From Massilia arenae (GTDB taxonomy: Bacteria > Pseudomonadota > Gammaproteobacteria > Burkholderiales > Burkholderiaceae_D), in contig NZ_VPFD01000002.1 of the NCBI RefSeq assembly GCF_008014745.1, positions 124,001-188,000 of the forward strand: a stretch of 64,000 nt of DNA, given 5' to 3'. Positions 32,411 to 41,016 of this stretch are shown here, piece by piece; position 1 is the first letter of the stretch; every line of letters starts with the position of its first letter. The notes below the pieces were generated by a model, which was not told the origin of the DNA, made no database searches, and saw only the letters and a program-made list of their open reading frames with translations. The translations under genes were made by a program, and so were the position numbers.

Positions 32411-33559
32411 TCAGGGGTAGAAAACGGCAATGTGGTAGCCGGAAGGTTCGAGTCCTTCCAGCCTGAAATGGATCTTGACCGGCTGCTCGGCGCGCGCGCC
32501 GAAGCCGGTGATGGAATCGGCAAGCTGGGGCGCGTAGTCGCGCGGACCGAATACGCGCCGCACCAGCGGCTTGTCGTCGGCATCGTTCAGGGTCAGCTCG
32601 ATGCTGGGCCAGGCCAGCGCCAGGTCGTCGCCGTTGCGCAGCACGGTGCTCAGGGTATAGGCGTTGCCGCCCAGGGTAATGAGTTCGCCCGTCTCGATCA
32701 CCAGCGCATCGGGCCGCGCCGGCAGCCCGACCTGGCAGCCGAACAGGGCGCAGGTCGAGACCAGGGCCGGACGCAGCGCCGGGTAGCGCGCCGCCAGGAC
32801 GTCGCGGAAGCTCACCATGGCCTGCAGGGCGAGCGCCAGCAACAGCAGGAGGCTGCCGGCGACCATCGCGATGCGCACGGCCTTGCTCGACTGCTCGCGC
32901 TGGCGGCCGCGGCGCACGAACTCGGGTTCGTCGATTTCGGGTACGCGCAGCTTGGGCGTGTCTTCGATCCGGGTCGGGGTCAGCTTGGAACGGCGCGAAC
33001 GGGCGTCGGCGGCGCGTGCGCGCGGGGATTTCGTCGGCAGCGACGGCGCAGGCGAGACGATCGGCGGCGAGCCGCCGGCCGATTCGCGCAGCAGCAGTGG
33101 CGGGGCGTCGGGCGCCGGCTGGCGCGCGGCGGGCTCGGGCTCGTCGTGCTCATCGTCCGGCGCGGGAGCCGCCACGATCTCCTCGTCGACCTGGATGTCG
33201 GCCACAGGGGCTGGTGCGGTTTCAGCTTTTACCGCCACATCCTGCTCTTCGTCTTGTTCGGTCAAGGGATGCGGCAGGATCCCGAACGGCGACAGCGTAC
33301 GGTCGAATTCGAGCGTGTAGATCGGTTGTTCGGTGTCGTCGGTCGCGGGAACGTCTGGCGCAATGGCCGGTTCGGCGACTGGAGGAGAAGCAGGAAGAGA
33401 AGCGGAAGACGGCGGGGCGTTCAGGTCGACCAGCCCCGTATTGCCGTCAAAGACCTGCTGGCAGGCGCCGCAGCGCACGATGCCCCCACGCAGCTTGAGC
33501 TGGTCCGCAGCGACGCGGAACAGCGTGCCGCAGTGGGGGCATTGGGTGGCGAGCGCCAT
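32411..33559 (-). CDS. MJ0042 zinc-ribbon and DUF3426 membrane protein
   Basis: A 382-residue protein. The N-terminal zinc ribbon (CPHCGTLF...VRCGACQQVFDG, about residues 7-39) is followed by a long acidic, Pro-rich, probably disordered region (about 45-210). A single membrane helix (VRIAMVAGSLLLLLALALQA, about 222-241) and a DUF3426 domain with LSTVLRNGDDLALAWPSIELTLNDADDKPLVRRVFGP complete it. The topology suggests a cytoplasmic zinc ribbon and a periplasmic beta domain. Its role is unknown. The gene is 6 bp after prmA. Confidence 0.85.
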   Translation of the reverse strand: MALATQCPHCGTLFRVAADQLKLRGGIVRCGACQQVFDGNTGLVDLNAPPSSASLPASPPVAEPAIAPDVPATDDTEQPIYTLEFDRTLSPFGILPHPLTEQDEEQDVAVKAETAPAPVADIQVDEEIVAAPAPDDEHDEPEPAARQPAPDAPPLLLRESAGGSPPIVSPAPSLPTKSPRARAADARSRRSKLTPTRIEDTPKLRVPEIDEPEFVRRGRQREQSSKAVRIAMVAGSLLLLLALALQAMVSFRDVLAARYPALRPALVSTCALFGCQVGLPARPDALVIETGELITLGGNAYTLSTVLRNGDDLALAWPSIELTLNDADDKPLVRRVFGPRDYAPQLADSITGFGARAEQPVKIHFRLEGLEPSGYHIAVFYP

Positions 33560-33565
33560 GCCTGC

Positions 33566-34516
33566 CTAGCCGCCAGAGCGGGGCGGCGGCGCGCTGTCCT
33601 GGCCGAGCGTCCCGTGAAGGGCAACCCAGCCGTCCTGCTCGGCCCAGACGCCCAGCTTGATGAAAGGTGCGTAGGCGGCGGCGACTTCTTCCGCCTGGCG
33701 CGCCAGCACGCCCGACAGGATCAGCGAACCGCCAGCAGCCACGCGGCCGGCCAGCATCGGCGCCATCAGCTTCAATGGGCTCGACAGGATGTTGGCCACC
33801 ACGATATCGAACTTGCCGCCCGCATGACGCTCGTTGCCTGACGCAGCGAAGGTGTCGGGCAGGTAGTAGTCGATCTCGACTTTGTTACGCTCGGCGTTGG
33901 CGCGCGCCGACTCGATCGCCTGCGGATCGATGTCGACGCCGGCCACGTCTTGCGCGCCCAGCTTCTTGGCCACCATCGCCAGGATGCCCGAGCCGCAGCC
34001 GTAGTCCAGCACCGACTTGCCCGGCGCCGGATGGGCTTCGAGCCACTCCATGCACAGGCGGGTGGTCGGATGGCTGCCGGTGCCGAAGGCCAGGCCCGGA
34101 TCGAGTTCGAGGATCAGGCCGGACGGATCTGGCGCTTCGTGCCAGCTCGGCACGACCCAGATGTTCTTGCCGATGTGGATAGGCTCGAACTGCGATTGCG
34201 TCAGGCGCACCCAGTCGGCGTCTTCGACCTTGCGGGTGGTGAAGGCCGGCACGACGGCCAGCTTGACCGCCTGCGCGGCCTCGGTGACGATCGCCAGCTG
34301 GTCGGCGTCGGTGTCCGTCAGGGCCACAACGCGGCTGTGGTCCCATGCGGCCTCGGTCGGCTCCATGCCCGGCTCGCCGAACAGGGGTTTTTCGTCCTCG
34401 GTGCCTTCGTCGGCGTCCTCGACGGACACCGACAGCGCGCCGGCTTCCATCAGGGCGTCGGACAGCGCTTCCGCGTGGTCGCGGGCGATCTCGATGACGA
34501 CTTCAGTCCAGCTCAT
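33566..34516 (-). CDS. prmA: Ribosomal protein L11 methyltransferase
   Basis: PrmA trimethylates lysines and the N-terminus of L11 using S-adenosylmethionine. The 316-residue protein has the N-terminal L11-recognition domain and then a class I methyltransferase fold with [22 protein letters not shown], motif [20 protein letters not shown] and the catalytic-site [11 protein letters not shown]. Its ATG overlaps the accC stop (ATGA), so translation is coupled. Confidence 0.94.
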   Translation of the reverse strand: MSWTEVVIEIARDHAEALSDALMEAGALSVSVEDADEGTEDEKPLFGEPGMEPTEAAWDHSRVVALTDTDADQLAIVTEAAQAVKLAVVPAFTTRKVEDADWVRLTQSQFEPIHIGKNIWVVPSWHEAPDPSGLILELDPGLAFGTGSHPTTRLCMEWLEAHPAPGKSVLDYGCGSGILAMVAKKLGAQDVAGVDIDPQAIESARANAERNKVEIDYYLPDTFAASGNERHAGGKFDIVVANILSSPLKLMAPMLAGRVAAGGSLILSGVLARQAEEVAAAYAPFIKLGVWAEQDGWVALHGTLGQDSAPPPRSGG

Positions 34517-35913
34517 TCTTGTACCTTGGCTTCCGATTTGGCGCCGAGCGCCGTTTCCTTCGGCAGGTCGGGCTTGGCGGCCAGTTTCTGCTCCAGGTAG
34601 TGGATGTTGGTGCCGCCTTCGATGAAGCGGGCGTCGACCATCAGTTCGCGATGCAGCGGAATATTGGTGAGGATACCTTCGACCACCATTTCGGAGAGCG
34701 CGATTTGCATGCGGCGGATCGCCTGCTCACGGGTCGCACCGTACGAAATTACCTTGCCGATCATCGAGTCGTAGTGAGGTGGCACATAGTATCCCGCATA
34801 CGAGTGCGAATCGACACGGATGCCAGGGCCGCCCGGCGGGTGCCAGCCGGTGATGCGGCCTGGCGACGGGGTGAACTTGAACGGATCCTCGGCATTGATG
34901 CGGCACTCGATCGAGTGACCCGACAGCATGATGTCGCGCTGGCGGAAGCGCAGCTTCTCGCCGCAGGCGATGCGGATCTGCTCCTGCACGATGTCGATCC
35001 CGGTGATCATCTCGGTGACCGGGTGCTCGACCTGGACGCGGGTGTTCATCTCGATGAAGTAGAACTCGCCGTTCTCATACAGGAACTCGAAGGTGCCGGC
35101 GCCGCGGTAGCCGATCTTGCGGCAGGCTTCGGCGCAGCGGTCGCCGATCTTCTCGATCAGTTTGCGCGGGATGCCCGGCGCCGGTGCTTCCTCGATCACC
35201 TTCTGGTGGCGGCGCTGCATCGAGCAGTCGCGTTCGCCCAGCCAGACGGCGTTTTTATGTTCGTCGGCCAGGATCTGGATTTCCACGTGACGTGGATTCT
35301 CCAGGAACTTCTCCATATAGACTTCCGGATTACCGAAGGCGGTACCGGCCTCGGTCTTGGTCATCTGCACGGCGTTGAGCAGCGCGGCTTCGGTATGCAC
35401 CACGCGCATGCCGCGGCCACCGCCGCCGCCGGCGGCCTTGATGATGACCGGGTAGCCCACGCGGCGCGCGGTCTGCACGATCTCTTTCGGATCGTCCGGC
35501 AGGGCGCCGTCCGAACCCGGCACGCACGGCACGCCGGCGCGGATCATGGCCTGCTTGGCCGAGACCTTGTCGCCCATCAGGCGGATCGAGTCGGAACGCG
35601 GGCCGATGAAGACGAAGCCCGATTTCTCGACGCGTTCGGCGAAGTCGGCGTTCTCGGACAGGAAGCCATAGCCCGGGTGGATCGCTTCGGCGTCGGTCAC
35701 TTCGGCCGCGCTGATGATCGCGGGCATGTTCAGGTAGGACAGGCTCGATTGCGCCGGTCCGATGCAGACCGATTCGTCCGCCAGTTTCACGTACTTGGCG
35801 TCCTTGTCGGCCTCGGAGTGGACGACGACCGTCTTGATGCCCAGCTCGCGGCAGGCGCGCTGGATACGCAGCGCGATTTCACCACGGTTGGCGATGAGGA
35901 TTTTTTCAAACAT
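34513..35913 (-). CDS. accC: Acetyl-CoA carboxylase, biotin carboxylase subunit
   Basis: Carboxylates the biotin of AccB with ATP and bicarbonate, the first step of fatty acid synthesis. The start [25 protein letters not shown] is the family norm. The ATP-grasp domain has the glycine-rich loop [13 protein letters not shown], and [19 protein letters not shown] and [21 protein letters not shown] follow. At 466 residues it carries about 15 extra C-terminal residues ([20 protein letters not shown]) beyond the usual enzyme. The start at 35913 was preferred over an in-frame codon 42 bases upstream. Confidence 0.96.
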   Translation of the reverse strand: MFEKILIANRGEIALRIQRACRELGIKTVVVHSEADKDAKYVKLADESVCIGPAQSSLSYLNMPAIISAAEVTDAEAIHPGYGFLSENADFAERVEKSGFVFIGPRSDSIRLMGDKVSAKQAMIRAGVPCVPGSDGALPDDPKEIVQTARRVGYPVIIKAAGGGGGRGMRVVHTEAALLNAVQMTKTEAGTAFGNPEVYMEKFLENPRHVEIQILADEHKNAVWLGERDCSMQRRHQKVIEEAPAPGIPRKLIEKIGDRCAEACRKIGYRGAGTFEFLYENGEFYFIEMNTRVQVEHPVTEMITGIDIVQEQIRIACGEKLRFRQRDIMLSGHSIECRINAEDPFKFTPSPGRITGWHPPGGPGIRVDSHSYAGYYVPPHYDSMIGKVISYGATREQAIRRMQIALSEMVVEGILTNIPLHRELMVDARFIEGGTNIHYLEQKLAAKPDLPKETALGAKSEAKVQE

Positions 35914-36027
35914 GGTAGGTCCGGTATTCAGTGAAAACCGGCGCGGCTGGAACAACAGGCGGCGCCGGACACGTCATGGAGGTAAGCCGGCGGCGCGTCA
36001 TGCGCGCGGCCGGCTTGGAGAAGCAGA

Positions 36028-36492
36028 TCAGCCGATCACGAACAGTGGCTGGCCGAATTCGACCGGCTGGCCGTTTTCCACGAGGATCTTGGTGACGGTG
36101 CCGGACACGTCGGCATCGATTTCGTTCAGGAGCTTCATCGCTTCGATGATGCACAGGGTGTCGCCTTCCTTGATGTTCGCGCCGACTTCGACGAAGGCGG
36201 CGGCGCCAGGCGCGGACGAACGGTAGAAGGTGCCCACCATCGGCGACTTGACCACGTGGCCGGTCGGTTCGGCGGCGACGGCCGGTGCGGCTGCCGGCGC
36301 TGGCGCGGCGGCAGGAGCGGCCGGCGCCGAGTATTGCTGCACGCCCTGGTGCGGCAGCATGACCATCTGGTTCTGCGGGATTGCGGACGACTTGACGATG
36401 CGAACCTTGCTTTCGCCTTCGGTCACTTCGAGTTCGGCGATGTCCGATTCAGCGACCAGGTCGATCAAAGTCTTGAGTTTTCGTAGATCCAT
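36028..36492 (-). CDS. accB: Acetyl-CoA carboxylase biotin carboxyl carrier protein
   Basis: The 154-residue carrier of the carboxylase complex. An N-terminal part ([27 protein letters not shown]) is joined by an Ala/Pro linker (about 55-75) to the biotinyl domain. The biotinylated lysine is in [14 protein letters not shown] near residue 120. It has Leu after the lysine where most proteins have Met, which is tolerated. It lies 114 bp upstream of accC in the same operon. Confidence 0.95.
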   Translation of the reverse strand: MDLRKLKTLIDLVAESDIAELEVTEGESKVRIVKSSAIPQNQMVMLPHQGVQQYSAPAAPAAAPAPAAAPAVAAEPTGHVVKSPMVGTFYRSSAPGAAAFVEVGANIKEGDTLCIIEAMKLLNEIDADVSGTVTKILVENGQPVEFGQPLFVIG

Positions 36493-36587
36493 GTGAAACC
36501 CCTTGGAATTATTCGTTTTAGAGAGCAGGCCGCTACCATCAGGATAGTCGAACGGCCGCTGTTACATGAAGTTGACGTAGATTAACG

Positions 36588-37019
36588 CTATTTAAGTGCG
36601 AAGTCGATGGCAAACCGATATCCGTCCGCTCCTAGCCCGCAGATCACGCCGCGCGCGATTCCAGACAAATAAGAATGGTGCCGGAAGGACTCGCGTTGGT
36701 GGATATTCGAAATATGCACCTCCACGAAGGGAATGGCCACCGAGGCGAACGCATCGCGCAGGGCTACGCTGGTATGGGTCAGGCCGCCAGGGTTGATGAC
36801 GATGAAATCCACGCCCTCGCTGCGCGCGGCATGGATACGGTCGATCAACGCTCCCTCATGGTTGCTCTGGAAGTGTTCCAGTGCTGCGCCAGCTGCCTGG
36901 GCTTGTGCGACTGCCGCCTGCTCGATGTCGGCCAGTGTGGCCGTTCCGTACACCGCCGGTTCCCGCGTCCCCAACAAATTGAGGTTGGGGCCGTTCAGCA
37001 GCAGTAGCTTTTTCGCCAT
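36588..37019 (-). CDS. aroQ: Type II 3-dehydroquinate dehydratase
   Basis: Converts 3-dehydroquinate to 3-dehydroshikimate in the shikimate pathway. The 143-residue protein has [17 protein letters not shown] (with the catalytic Arg and Tyr), [16 protein letters not shown] and [19 protein letters not shown], all diagnostic. It is the first gene of the accB-accC-prmA group and has a good promoter upstream. Confidence 0.96.
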   Translation of the reverse strand: MAKKLLLLNGPNLNLLGTREPAVYGTATLADIEQAAVAQAQAAGAALEHFQSNHEGALIDRIHAARSEGVDFIVINPGGLTHTSVALRDAFASVAIPFVEVHISNIHQRESFRHHSYLSGIARGVICGLGADGYRFAIDFALK

Positions 37020-37049
37020 GGTGAGTGTCTGGTTGCCCGAAAGTCAGGC

Positions 37050-37078
37050 ATTGTGCCGCCTAGCTCAGCTATTGGCAA
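37050..37078 (-). promoter_or_regulatory. Putative sigma-70 promoter of the aroQ-accBC operon
   Basis: On the minus strand TTGCCA (37078-37073) and CACAAT (37055-37050) are separated by exactly 17 bp, 31 bp before the aroQ start. Confidence 0.55.
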
Positions 37079-37162
37079 GCGGTAAAATTGCCGGTCGATA
37101 GGAGGAGTTGGCGGCAGTTACAATCGTACGATCGTTCGTAATTTCGCCGTCCAAATCCCGGT

Positions 37163-37729
37163 TCACGTGCCCAGCTTGTCCAGGTCGGCGCGCAGTTCAT
37201 CGAACTTCAGTTCGCCCAGATACGTCTTGATCACCTGCCCATCGGCGCCGATCAGTACCGTATACGGCAAGCCGCCATTCGTATTGCCGAACCCGCGCGA
37301 CAGCTCGGTGCCGCCCATGCCGCCCACGTACAGCGGATAGGTGACGTTCATCTTGGCGGCGAACTCGCTCATATTGGTGGGCGAATCGATGCCGATGCCG
37401 ATCACGTTGAAGCGCTTGCCGCCATCCTCGCTCGCCAGGTGCATCAGTTCGGGCATCTCGCGCACGCAGGGAGCGCACCAGGTGGCCCAGAAATTCACCA
37501 AGAGAGGCTTGCCTTTCCACTGGGCCAGCGGCTGCGGCTTGCCCTCGAGGTCGTTGAGCGACTGTGCATACAGGTTGATGGCCGGGTTGGTGACCTGGCC
37601 ATCGTGGGCGACGGTGGTCGGCGCAGGCAACACGCTTTGCGCCGGTTTCTTGTAGACCGCCACCAGGGCGCCCATCACGCCGAACAGCGCGGCGACTGCC
37701 GCATACGCGGCCAGATGTTTCTTGTTCAT
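37163..37729 (-). CDS. TlpA/ResA-type membrane-anchored thiol-disulfide oxidoreductase
   Basis: A 188-residue protein with one N-terminal membrane anchor (HLAAYAAVAALFGVMGALVAVY) and a periplasmic thioredoxin fold. The active site is FWATWCAPCVREMPELM (CAPC), and the cis-Pro loop is in NGGLPYTVLIGADG. Such proteins reduce disulfides of apocytochrome c or other exported proteins. It follows the nucleotidyltransferase-fold gene by 3 bp and precedes aroQ on the same strand. Confidence 0.9.
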   Translation of the reverse strand: MNKKHLAAYAAVAALFGVMGALVAVYKKPAQSVLPAPTTVAHDGQVTNPAINLYAQSLNDLEGKPQPLAQWKGKPLLVNFWATWCAPCVREMPELMHLASEDGGKRFNVIGIGIDSPTNMSEFAAKMNVTYPLYVGGMGGTELSRGFGNTNGGLPYTVLIGADGQVIKTYLGELKFDELRADLDKLGT

Positions 37730-37732
37730 TCG

Positions 37733-38380
37733 TCAGCTTTCACTGGGTTCACTCTTGTCGTCCGCCGCGATCAGCGCGCGCAGGCCGCTCATGTCGATGC
37801 GTTGCACACGGCCGTCGGCGCGCGGCTTGAGCGCGCCGCGCAGGTCTTGATACTCATACAGTTCGGCATGCACCGTCTCCTTCATCCAGGGGAAGGTCAC
37901 GGTCTCGACCGGGGCATGGCGGCCCCCCTTGAAATGCGGGGTTTCCGAAATGTCGATATTAACATTACGGTTGAGCAAGTAGATCTCCACCTCTTTGGCA
38001 CTGTCGGCGAATAACTGAAGGTGGATGTCGTCATGCTCACCCGCGGTGCCGTTGAGGACGGCGCCGGTGAGATAGGGATGGAAGTCGGCCAGCGCTTCCA
38101 TCACCTGCAGCGCGGTGGCGCGCAGGTGGGCCAGGCGTTCGGTGTGGGAGGCGCCGCCGAACAGGGTCAGGTATTTACGCACCTCGTCCTCGATCTGCCC
38201 GTCGTCGGGCAGCATATTCGGTTTCGGCGGGGTGACGCCCAGCACCTGGCGGGCGGCCTTGCGGCGGGCGGTATCGAGATCGGCGCCGTCCTGCGCGACC
38301 ATGCGCGCAGCGGACAGGGCGATCTCGTTACGCAACTGGAGGAGATCGTTGTTCAGATTCGGCATCATGCCTGGGATCAT
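37733..38380 (-). CDS. Nucleotidyltransferase-fold protein of unknown function
   Basis: A 215-residue soluble protein. After a helical N-terminal half (SAARMVAQDGADLDTARRKAARQVLG and a helix through HLRATALQVMEALADFHPYLTGA), LNGTAGEHDDIHLQLFADSAKEVEIYLLNRNVNIDI (about 109-144) resembles the core of minimal nucleotidyltransferases: Gly-Thr, then an Asp-Asp/Ile pair, then a later Glu strand. The product is thus probably a nucleotide-transfer or pseudo-transfer protein. No family name is certain. It is divergent from mpl, sharing a 77-bp promoter region. Confidence 0.6.
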   Translation of the reverse strand: MIPGMMPNLNNDLLQLRNEIALSAARMVAQDGADLDTARRKAARQVLGVTPPKPNMLPDDGQIEDEVRKYLTLFGGASHTERLAHLRATALQVMEALADFHPYLTGAVLNGTAGEHDDIHLQLFADSAKEVEIYLLNRNVNIDISETPHFKGGRHAPVETVTFPWMKETVHAELYEYQDLRGALKPRADGRVQRIDMSGLRALIAADDKSEPSES

Positions 38381-38457
38381 ACTCTTGAACGGAAAATGAC
38401 AGCGGCTCGGGTAGAATCGCGTATTCGTCCATTCATTATTGGCTAGACATTCTCTCC

Positions 38458-39828
38458 ATGCACATTCATATCCTCGGCATCTGCGGCACCTTCATGGGCG
38501 GCCTGGCCGTCCTGGCCAAGGAGGCGGGCCACCGCGTGACCGGTTGCGACGCCAATGTCTATCCTCCGATGAGCACCCAGCTGGAAGCCCAGGGGATCGA
38601 ACTGATCCAGGGCTATGGCCCGGAACAGGTGGCGCTGAATCCCGACCTGTATGTGATCGGTAATGTCATGACGCGCGGCAATCCGCTGATCGAAGAGATA
38701 CTGAATCGCGGTCTGCCGTATGTCTCCGGCCCGCAGTGGATAGGCGAACACATCTTGCGCGAAAAATGGGTGCTGGCCGTGGCCGGCACGCACGGCAAGA
38801 CCACGACCACCTCGATGCTGGCCTGGATCCTGGAAGACGCCGGCTATGCGCCGGGCTTCCTGATCGGCGGCGTGCCGATGAATTTCGGCGTCTCGGCGCG
38901 CCTGCATGGCGACCAGCCGAGCGACTTCTTCGTGATCGAGGCCGACGAATATGACACCGCTTTCTTCGACAAGCGCAGCAAGTTCGTGCATTACCACGCC
39001 AAGACGGCGGTGCTGAACAACCTGGAATACGACCACGCCGACATCTTCCCCGACATCGGCGCCATCGAGACCCAGTTCCACCACCTGGTGCGCACCGTGC
39101 CGGGCGTGGGCCGGCTGGTCGTGAATGGCGATGAAGCGTCGATCGGCCGCGTGCTCAAACGCGGCTGCTGGAGCGACAAGGAAAGCTTCGGTTCGGCCGA
39201 CGGCGTCGACTGGAATATGGTCGAGCATCCGGGCGGCGCCAGTTTCGACGTCCTGTTCAAGGGCGAGCTGCAAGGCACCGTGCACTGGGACCTGAGCGGC
39301 AAGCATAACCGCTCGAACGCGCTGGCCGCGATCGCCGCCGCCCGCCACGTCGGCGTGCCGGTCGCCCAGGCCATCGAGTCGCTGGCGCGCTTCCAGAACG
39401 TCAAGCGCCGCATGGAAGTGCGCGGCGTGGTCAATAACATCACCGTGGTCGACGACTTCGCCCACCATCCGACGGCGATCGCGACCACGGTCGGCGGCCT
39501 GCGCCAAAAGCTTGGCACGGGCGGGCGCATCCTGGCCGTTCTCGAGCCCCGTTCGAACACGATGAAGCTGGGCGCCATGAAGGATGCGCTGCCGGGCAGC
39601 CTGAAGGATGCCGACCTGGTGTTCGGCTTCGGCAGCCAGCAGGCGCTGGGCTGGTCGCTGGCCGACGCCCTGAAACCCTTGGGCAAGATCGCGCACAGCT
39701 TCGACCAGATCGACTATATGGTGCAGGCCATCGTGCAGCAGGCGCAGCCGGGCGACCACATCCTGGTGATGAGCAATGGCGGCTTCGGCGGCGTGCACCA
39801 GAAACTGCTGGACGCGCTGGCGCCATGA
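38458..39828 (+). CDS. mpl: Murein tripeptide ligase Mpl
   Basis: Joins recycled L-Ala-gamma-D-Glu-meso-DAP to UDP-MurNAc, saving cell-wall peptide. The 456-residue length and the N-terminus MHIHILGICGTFMGGLAVLAKEAGH separate it from MurC. The ATP loop is VAGTHGKTTTTSMLAWIL (about 107-124), with EADEYDTAFFDKRSKF and the C-terminal FAHHPTAIATTVGGLRQK also typical. Its stop overlaps the next start (ATGA). Confidence 0.94.
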   Translation: MHIHILGICGTFMGGLAVLAKEAGHRVTGCDANVYPPMSTQLEAQGIELIQGYGPEQVALNPDLYVIGNVMTRGNPLIEEILNRGLPYVSGPQWIGEHILREKWVLAVAGTHGKTTTTSMLAWILEDAGYAPGFLIGGVPMNFGVSARLHGDQPSDFFVIEADEYDTAFFDKRSKFVHYHAKTAVLNNLEYDHADIFPDIGAIETQFHHLVRTVPGVGRLVVNGDEASIGRVLKRGCWSDKESFGSADGVDWNMVEHPGGASFDVLFKGELQGTVHWDLSGKHNRSNALAAIAAARHVGVPVAQAIESLARFQNVKRRMEVRGVVNNITVVDDFAHHPTAIATTVGGLRQKLGTGGRILAVLEPRSNTMKLGAMKDALPGSLKDADLVFGFGSQQALGWSLADALKPLGKIAHSFDQIDYMVQAIVQQAQPGDHILVMSNGGFGGVHQKLLDALAP

Positions 39829-40427
39829 GTTCGGCCCCGTACCTGCTGTACCTGCACGGCTTTCGCTCTTCGCCGCGTTCGTTCAAGGCGCGCGTGGTGC
39901 AGGACAGGCTCGAGCAGGCAGGGCTGGGTGAACGCCTGATCTGCCCGCAGCTGCCGGCGTCACCGAAGGCGGCGATGGATCTTGCACTGGAACTGGCCGA
40001 ACGCCACGCGCCAGGCAATTTGTCCATCGTCGGCTCGTCGCTGGGCGGCTTTTATGCAAGCTGGCTGGCCGAACGCCTGGGCGTGCGCGCGGCCGTCATC
40101 AACCCTTCCGTCGATCCGACCCGCAACCTGTCGAAGCACGTCGGCGTGACCACGGCCTGGCATTCGGAAGAGCCGTTCGAGTTTCGCCAGGAATACGTCG
40201 ACGAGCTGGTCGCGCTGCGCACCGCGCAGATCACCCGCCCCGAGCGTTATTTCTTGCTGGCCGCGACCGGCGACGAAGTGCTGGACTACCGCGATATGGT
40301 GGCCCACTATGCGGGAGCGCGCCAGCACGTGATCGAGGGCAGCGACCACGCGATCCCGGAATTCGCGCAGTATGTGGATGAAGTATTGGCGTTCTGCGGC
40401 TTTGGCCCGGTGGACGCGGCGCAGTGA
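39825..40427 (+). CDS. YqiA-type alpha/beta-hydrolase (esterase)
   Basis: A 200-residue cytoplasmic hydrolase. It opens APYLLYLHGFRSSPRSFKA, has the nucleophile elbow IVGSSLGGFYASWLA (Ser near residue 69) and ends with the catalytic His in IEGSDHAIPEFAQYVDEVLAF. YqiA of E. coli has esterase activity on palmitoyl-CoA and small esters; the natural substrate is not known. Overlapping starts and stops link it to mpl and ubiC. Confidence 0.88.
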   Translation: MSSAPYLLYLHGFRSSPRSFKARVVQDRLEQAGLGERLICPQLPASPKAAMDLALELAERHAPGNLSIVGSSLGGFYASWLAERLGVRAAVINPSVDPTRNLSKHVGVTTAWHSEEPFEFRQEYVDELVALRTAQITRPERYFLLAATGDEVLDYRDMVAHYAGARQHVIEGSDHAIPEFAQYVDEVLAFCGFGPVDAAQ

Positions 40428-41014
40428 ACGGCAAGTCTTTACGCCTGGCTGCCTGGCAGCCGCATGCGCGCGCGGTGCGTGCGCCGGAAGGCATGTACGA
40501 CTGGCTGGTCACGCCCGGTTCGCTGACGGCGCGTCTGGTGTCCAGCAGCGCCGCCTTCCGCGTGCGCCGCCTGCACCAGCGCAGCGCCACCTGCCTGGCG
40601 GACGAGGCGCAGGCGATTGGCCTGGCGCGTCCACAGCGGGCGTGGGAACGCGAAGTGCTGCTGGAGTGCGACGGCGAGCCGGTGGTATTCGCCCACACGG
40701 TGGTGCCGATGGATTGCGACGCCACCGATTGGCCGCTGTTCTCGGCGCTGGGCGAGCGCTCGCTGGGCTCCACGCTGTTCTACGATCCGCTGGTGCGACG
40801 TGGGCAACTGGAATTTGCGCGCCTGTCTGCCGACCATCCGCTGGTGCGCCGTGCGCACGCGGCGCTCGGCAAGCAGGGCGACACTGACACGACTATTTAT
40901 TACGCGCGGCGCTGCGTCTATCGCCGCCGTCAAGGCCTGCTCCTGGTCACCGAGGTATTCTTGCCCGCGGTACTGGAATTGGGAGCGGCCGCAACCATGA
41001 AGAACATACTGTAA
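40424..41014 (+). CDS. ubiC: Chorismate lyase
   Basis: Splits chorismate to 4-hydroxybenzoate and pyruvate, the first step of ubiquinone synthesis. The 196-residue protein has YDWLVTPGSLTARL, then EREVLLECDGEPVVFAHTVVP and LGERSLGSTLFYDPLVRRGQLEFARL, matching the UbiC fold, with YYARRCVYRRRQGLLLVTEVFLP near the end. A GTG start overlaps the esterase stop (GTGA). Confidence 0.9.
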   Translation: MNGKSLRLAAWQPHARAVRAPEGMYDWLVTPGSLTARLVSSSAAFRVRRLHQRSATCLADEAQAIGLARPQRAWEREVLLECDGEPVVFAHTVVPMDCDATDWPLFSALGERSLGSTLFYDPLVRRGQLEFARLSADHPLVRRAHAALGKQGDTDTTIYYARRCVYRRRQGLLLVTEVFLPAVLELGAAATMKNIL

Positions 41015-41016
41015 AT

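Noticed and set aside
38385..38417. A sigma-70 promoter TTGAAC/TAGAAT for mpl
   Set aside because: The spacing is 21 bp, too long for a standard promoter, though TAGAAT alone may still be used.
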